From: Rhopalosiphum padi
Lineage: Eukaryota > Arthropoda > Insecta > Hemiptera > Aphididae
Assembly: GCF_020882245.1 (NCBI RefSeq)
Contig: NC_083598.1
Location: 36,741,858-36,805,857, forward strand
DNA: 64,000 nucleotides
Direction: 5' to 3'
Part shown: positions 59,501 to 64,000 of the stretch, piece by piece
Layout: every line of letters begins with the position of its first letter
Position numbering within the stretch: the stretch's first letter is position 1
Position numbers and translations under genes: made by a program
Notes under the pieces: model-generated
Seen by the model: the letters and a program-made list of their open reading frames with translations, nothing else
What the model was told of the DNA's origin: nothing
The model's database searches: none

Positions 59501-60325
59501 AATCATATTCTGGTTATCATTACAATTTATTTTTTTCAGTGATATATTATTACTATTATTTAACTATAATCAAATAATCGGGAGTCAAAAATGTTTTTAA
59601 TTAGGTATAGGTACCTAGTAGCCAGTAGGTATAAGTATAAAGTATGATAGATATTTTATTTTCATATAAGCCATATCTAAATGTTCAAAGTCATATGTCA
59701 GTCATAAAGTTGAATTAAATCAAATTTTTAAGTCTTTTTATATTTTATTAAAAATATTTATAATAAAAATAATATGTTATAAAAGTGTTTCTTATACATT
59801 CTATAAAGTAACAACCACAAAACGATAAAATATAATGGCATATCTATAGGTTATTATAGGTTATACAAAAATATGATAATAAAAAATAGATTAGATTCAG
59901 AATTTAGTATTATGAGTTAATTAAATGGGTCACTATAAATAATAAATAACTATCAAAAGTTATTAAGTAGTAGTTACGTAAGTAATTAGTACCTAAGATA
60001 ATCTAAACTACACAGGATGCGAGTTCAGTTGGGTTAGATTAAACAAGTGCGAGTAGGTATTTGAACAAATAATTAATTTGAGTTTCCAAATACAGAAGAC
60101 TATACTATATAGTATATAGTAAGTTACGTTTATGTTTGTGCATAGGTGGCGATCGGGTGGGGTTTGACAACATTAAATAACATTATATTGTGTATATATA
60201 ATATTGTATGTAATTTCTACCCATTGGTTATCAATATAAGGTATTTTTTTGTAATACTTAAAACTTAATTATTTTATAAATATTCCGTAGGTACTAAATT
60301 TATATATTTATAATTATAAATGTTT
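56543..60325. other. Gene-poor region with transposon debris
   Basis: No coding gene supported. G-run/C-run patches at about 57950-58140 (ending CGGCCACTG) and 59083-59341 (CAGTGGCATTACG to a GCGCCGATGG end) look like eroded CAGTGG-type elements. A small palindrome CTATACTATATAGTATATAG lies at about 60100-60119. A clean poly-G/poly-T junction is at about 57966-57988. Confidence 0.4.
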
Positions 60326-60493
60326 ATTTTATAGAATTTCCCAACAAAGTCTAAGGTCAGAAATTACAGCTGCTAAGAACTATATAGTTGAATCTGGAAG
60401 AGACGATATTGAAGACATTAAAAATAATATTTTACCTCAAATATTTCCTGATTTTTATAAAATGATCTAACTTGCTCTAACATTAGGTTCCTA
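60326..60493 (+). pseudogene. hAT transposase C-terminal fragment
   Basis: One open stretch reads SEITAAKNYI, a Glu/Asp-rich spacer and LPQIFPDFYKMI, then a TAA at 60468-60470. In the same frame LALTLGSY follows the stop. Insect hAT/52-kDa-repressor-like proteins carry SEIxVAKNYI...I(Y/F)PNLYKLxQLALTLPISS at this place, so the block matches, including across the stop. Nothing of the preceding core or following dimerisation motif was found. Recall-based. Confidence 0.6.
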
Positions 60494-60821
60494 TTAGTAT
60501 TATACTGTAATACTGTATTGTATAGAAAAAAGATTTTAATTTTTTATAAAATAAAAATTAATTAAGTATAACTTGATGTACTTGCATTTCATTTAAAATT
60601 GATACATATTTAACATAAAAATTGATAAAAATTATACTTTCAGTATAAAGTCATAATGAATAATATAAAACTAATAATTAAAGTTGTAACAGACCAAGAA
60701 TATTTTATTAAAAATGAAACATTAGTTTGAATGCTAATGAATAATAATTAAAAAGATAGATTTTTAACTTATTGTCTTTAACTATTATGACTTTCTTAAG
60801 TTATAAATTATAGTGTATGGC
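60494..60821. other. Intergenic, no gene seen
   Basis: AT-rich, nothing recognised. Confidence 0.45.
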
Positions 60822-61269
60822 CATAGGCGTAAATTTGACTTATTAGAAGGGGGGGATAAAATTATAAATATAAAACAGGGACGAAGAGGCCTTCGCTCCC
60901 CGTACCTCCTACATATAAATTTTAAACTTTTTTGTAACATTTATTATAAAAGATGGTACCTCTATAAACACTTCAACATTATTTATTTAACGGCGTATAC
61001 ATAACGTTGTCGTTATAAAATATTAACGTATAGCTCAATCATTTTAATTCATTTTATTATAAATTTACAATACAAAAATTTTACATGAACCTTAAACGTT
61101 CACATAACTCATACGACATACGTATTGGATATCCTGACTATCCTGTTGAGGAATTACGTTATTGTACATTTTATAATTTTATCTAATAAATAACCTAAAA
61201 CTTGTTGAGAAACTTTTAAAAAGATGTAGCGGTGCTAAGCCCCCTAAGCTCCCCTAATCTACGCCTATG
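60822..61269. mobile_element. TIR element (448 bp), CATAGGCG family
   Basis: The left end CATAGGCGTAAATTTGAC and right end (opposite strand CATAGGCGTAGATTAGGGG) are inverted. Flanks TGTATGGC (60814-60821) and TGTATGGT (61270-61277) match at 7 of 8. A G-run follows the left end and CCCCCTAAGCTCCCC lies near the right end. The same terminal motif occurs at 25967-27300. Confidence 0.78.
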
Positions 61270-61297
61270 TGTATGGTATAGCGTATGCGAATAACAC

Positions 61298-61485
61298 CAC
61301 AGGCGAAATTTGGGGGAGGGGGACTTGAGTGTGCTTAACACCTTCAAATTGTTTCATATTAATTTAGGTTTTAGTAGTTTTAATAGTTAGGTTAAGTACG
61401 ATTAGGTTATCTTTTGCTTATAGATAACCATAAGATGACACAGGAAGCTTCAGCGCCTCCAGTTTTTTGATTGAAATTATCCCCC
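61298..61485. mobile_element. Insertion (188 bp) with duplicated flank
   Basis: CGAATAACAC occurs at 61288-61297 and again at 61486-61495. It flanks a segment beginning CCACAGGCGAAATTTGGGGG and ending TTATCCCCCC. G and C runs at opposite ends match other TIR elements here. The inverted ends are weak; the duplicated 8-10 bp supports insertion. Confidence 0.65.
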
Positions 61486-61495
61486 CGAATAACAC

Positions 61496-63182
61496 AATAA
61501 GCAATTATATGTTCTAAATCTAAACGGTGTCTACACAAATATTATTAAGATTAAGAAACACATTTATTAGTTGTTAAAGTATTACTTTTAAAGTAGTATT
61601 TATCTACCAATAAAAATTTAGCGTACGCACCTATCTTCCTCTACAAAAAAATTACGCTACAAAATTTTAATAACACACAACTAATCGTTCAAATGTCGAT
61701 TTATTTATATGATTAAATATTAAAATATATATATATATCTTAACAGTTTATAATAAAAAAGGCAGTTGTCGCTTGAAAAAAAGAATTTTGTATCGCCATA
61801 ATATAACATTCCTCAAAGTTCATAAAAATAAAGAATAAATAAATTATTGAAGAATAAAATGGGAAGTAACACTACCTACTAGAATTGAGCGCATGATCCA
61901 AATATTTTTTCTAATTTTGACGTAAAAAAGCATTGGTTCTTAAAAATAGTTCCGTGTATAAATTAATTTGTATAATATACTACGTCCACGTATTTTAAGA
62001 ATACAATTAAAGCTAATAAACCGCCATTTCATAACAACTTATTTTCAGCTCTTACATTTTTCTTACTTTCTATAATGAGGCTCGTGCAGAATTTTTCTTA
62101 CTTTTTACCTTTTTTAGTTGTTATTTACTGTTACAAACTTACAAGCTATTATATATAAAAAGTATGTCTAAATATTGTTATATAATATAGTAGTAACTAG
62201 TAACTACTAAGGATTATTTGACTTTTTACTTCATAAAATGTACTGCTTTTTAAGAAATAAGCTATAATATTTAAAGATTTTAAAGTTAAAAAAAAAATAG
62301 AAATGTGCAAAATGTTTAAAACAGAGATGAATGTTATACGAATAAGAAGTTGTGCAAACAAATCTATGTTCTTACTCTCCAATAAGCCTTATATATAGCT
62401 ATTAATTAATACAAATAATTGCAGACTGAGAACATTAGAAAAAAATATTGATTAAAATTTCTTTTAATTATAGGCTATATTACATAATACCGGTTAGAAA
62501 AGCCAATAAAAATGATGTCGCTGTTAATTATTAGTAGGTTCTTTGAATGGGGCCATAAGTGGATTTGATACCGGCTATTTCTATTTTTTCTATTACACAC
62601 GGAACATAGAAATTTAGACGTGTTTTCGCAAACGTATACCGATTGGTTTAATGAAGCAATAAGAAATCTGAAAACAAATTTGAATTTGTTGTTCAATCTA
62701 CTTGAGATCGACTTTGCCACAATTCCTTTTTTTGCTTATAACATCTTCAAAATTTGAAATTTGACAATTTTTAATTTCTACCTTTTTAATATTTTTTTTA
62801 TTTTATTTAAGGTGATAAAATAAAAATATGGGAATGTCAATGTCAAGTAGATTTAAAGACAAATTAAATTCTGTTTTCAGATTTCTCATCGCGGGTGCGT
62901 TACGATTACATATGATACTATTGTAATATTGTGTATGGATCTTTTTCATCATTACGATTGTGTACATTCTACCTACCCAAACTTAATGCAACGTTTCCGA
63001 CGTTTTCGTTGTTCAAAATCATGAAAATTTCTAATATAATAAATATAAATTATAAGAAAATATTGTAGGAAGTATTCTTGTATAATATAACATTAAAGTT
63101 TATGTTCTGATGCACAAAAATATTGTGTCATCTAATAGGTAATTAGATTATTATTAATTCCGTAATTTTTATTTATTTTAAT
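61496..63182. other. Intergenic, no supported gene
   Basis: AT-rich. Two short minus-strand open frames (62197-62382, 62475-62720) have no recognised domains or splice partners. Confidence 0.45.
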
Positions 63183-63394
63183 GTCAGAATTGTAAATGGT
63201 TCAGGGAGTTTTCACAGAACTTTTAACGCTCAATTCTATGCACATCCATCTATATACTCTGTCTTTGAGGCATTAAAAGAAATGCAGGCTGTAACCTGCA
63301 ATATAAAAATATCCACTATACAAAAAAAATATATATCTAAAGTTATTCCAAAAATTAACCATACAATAAATCTTTATACGACCAATTTAAAATA
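63183..63394 (+). pseudogene. Mutator-like (MULE) transposase fragment
   Basis: An open stretch reads GSFHRTFNAQFYAHPSIYSV then FEALKEMQAVTCNIKIS and ends at a TAG near 63392. It resembles the post-catalytic block of insect MULE/FLYWCH-type proteins (ESFHxxFNxxFYxxHPNIxxFLExLxxxQ). The first residues expected (NNxVE) are degraded to VNGSG. Only this block survives. Recall-based. Confidence 0.55.
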
Positions 63395-64000
63395 GATGGT
63401 AGTGCATTACATTTTTTAATCAGAGACTGCAGAATTGGTTATCGATACCAAGTCTTTAATTTTATAACTAATATAATAACTTATAATTTATTTGTATTTA
63501 TAAAATTATATATCTATATTTAGTTATATTGTTTTTAATTGATTATATAATAATGTTTTTTTTAAAATTATATTATTATTATTTTAAATCAAATAAAATT
63601 TAGTATTGGTAATGGGTACCTGTTGGCACCCATTTTCGTACGCAATCGTACTAACACTACGTAATCGTTCTACTAAAAGGGACAATCGTACACAATCGTG
63701 TAACGCGGATTATCAATTCTCTAGAGTCTAGATCAATTGGTACGTTTGTAAAAAATACGTCTAAATGTCTATGTTCCGCGTGTATTAGATAGAGACGGTA
63801 AAAGTCGGTATCGAATCCTCTTAAGAGCATTGTAACCGATGGTCAATATTGTATTTTACAACATAGACAATTTTGTTATTAATTTTATTTATACTTTATT
63901 TATGGATTAATACCTACTTTTATATTAAAATTCTCAATTTAGGTGTATTTATCCTCGTAGTTCATACTGTTTATACAATATATTTTTTGTTTAACTACAA
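63395..64000. other. Repeat-rich end of window
   Basis: 63612-63634 forms a hairpin (ATGGGT...ACCCAT). 63636-63710 carries repeated AATCGT motifs: CGTACGCAATCGTAC, ACGTAATCGTTCTAC, ACAATCGTACACAATCGTG. On the opposite strand they resemble the terminal ACGATTG repeats of the 44323-45076 element, including a CCTTTTTAGCA/CCCTTTTAGTA link. It may be the right end of a related transposon. The rest shows nothing. Confidence 0.4.

Noticed and set aside
62475..62720. 81-codon minus-strand open frame with CSVC and an H pair
   Set aside because: Superficially zinc-finger-like, but spacing does not fit a known finger and no flanking exon is seen.
1..64000. CRISPR arrays, bacterial operons, tRNA/rRNA genes
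   Set aside because: No regularly spaced direct repeats, no intronless gene clusters and no cloverleaf or rRNA signature were noticed; the genes are clearly spliced and animal-like.

Overview
The window is very AT-rich eukaryotic DNA. It carries spliced genes with canonical GT..AG introns, insect-type gene structures and a dense load of small DNA-transposon relics. Gene content, base composition and the TAGGTACCTA-like low-complexity texture suggest a hemipteran insect, most likely an aphid; this attribution is an inference. I rebuilt seven protein-coding genes exon by exon, with consistent reading phase across every junction. Nothing bacterial, viral or CRISPR-like was seen, and I recognised no tRNA or rRNA.

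Layout. 541-2773 (+) is CNOT11, a CCR4-NOT subunit. 4184-7236 (-) is calaxin (CLXN/EFCAB1), an axonemal EF-hand protein converging on CNOT11. 7.2-17 kb is a gene-poor stretch with many decayed hAT transposons and small non-autonomous elements with 8-bp target duplications. 17341-27634 (+) is prosaposin, with seven saposin-B domains between two saposin-A domains; three further in-phase exons at 28739-29223 would give an alternative 3' end with an eighth saposin-B domain. 29790-32033 (-) is histone H2A.V/H2A.Z, whose upstream side is an unusually CG-rich block. 33957-36132 (-) is SCAMP, divergently arranged with IMP3 at 36924-40717 (+). 40.8-43.8 kb is a diverged tandem duplication. 44.3-45.1 kb is an inverted-repeat transposon. 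48340-53770 (+) is CMTR2, the cap-2 mRNA 2'-O-methyltransferase. 53.8-64 kb is again gene-poor and holds hAT and Mutator-like remnants and several TIR elements.

The genes do not form one pathway. CNOT11, IMP3 and CMTR2 act in RNA metabolism, SCAMP and prosaposin in membrane and lysosome biology, H2A.V in chromatin and calaxin in cilia or sperm. The most unusual material is the transposon archaeology, including two very short palindromes (31 and 44 bp) flanked by perfect 8-bp duplications, a roughly 600-bp foldback in the prosaposin gene, and the alternative prosaposin terminus.
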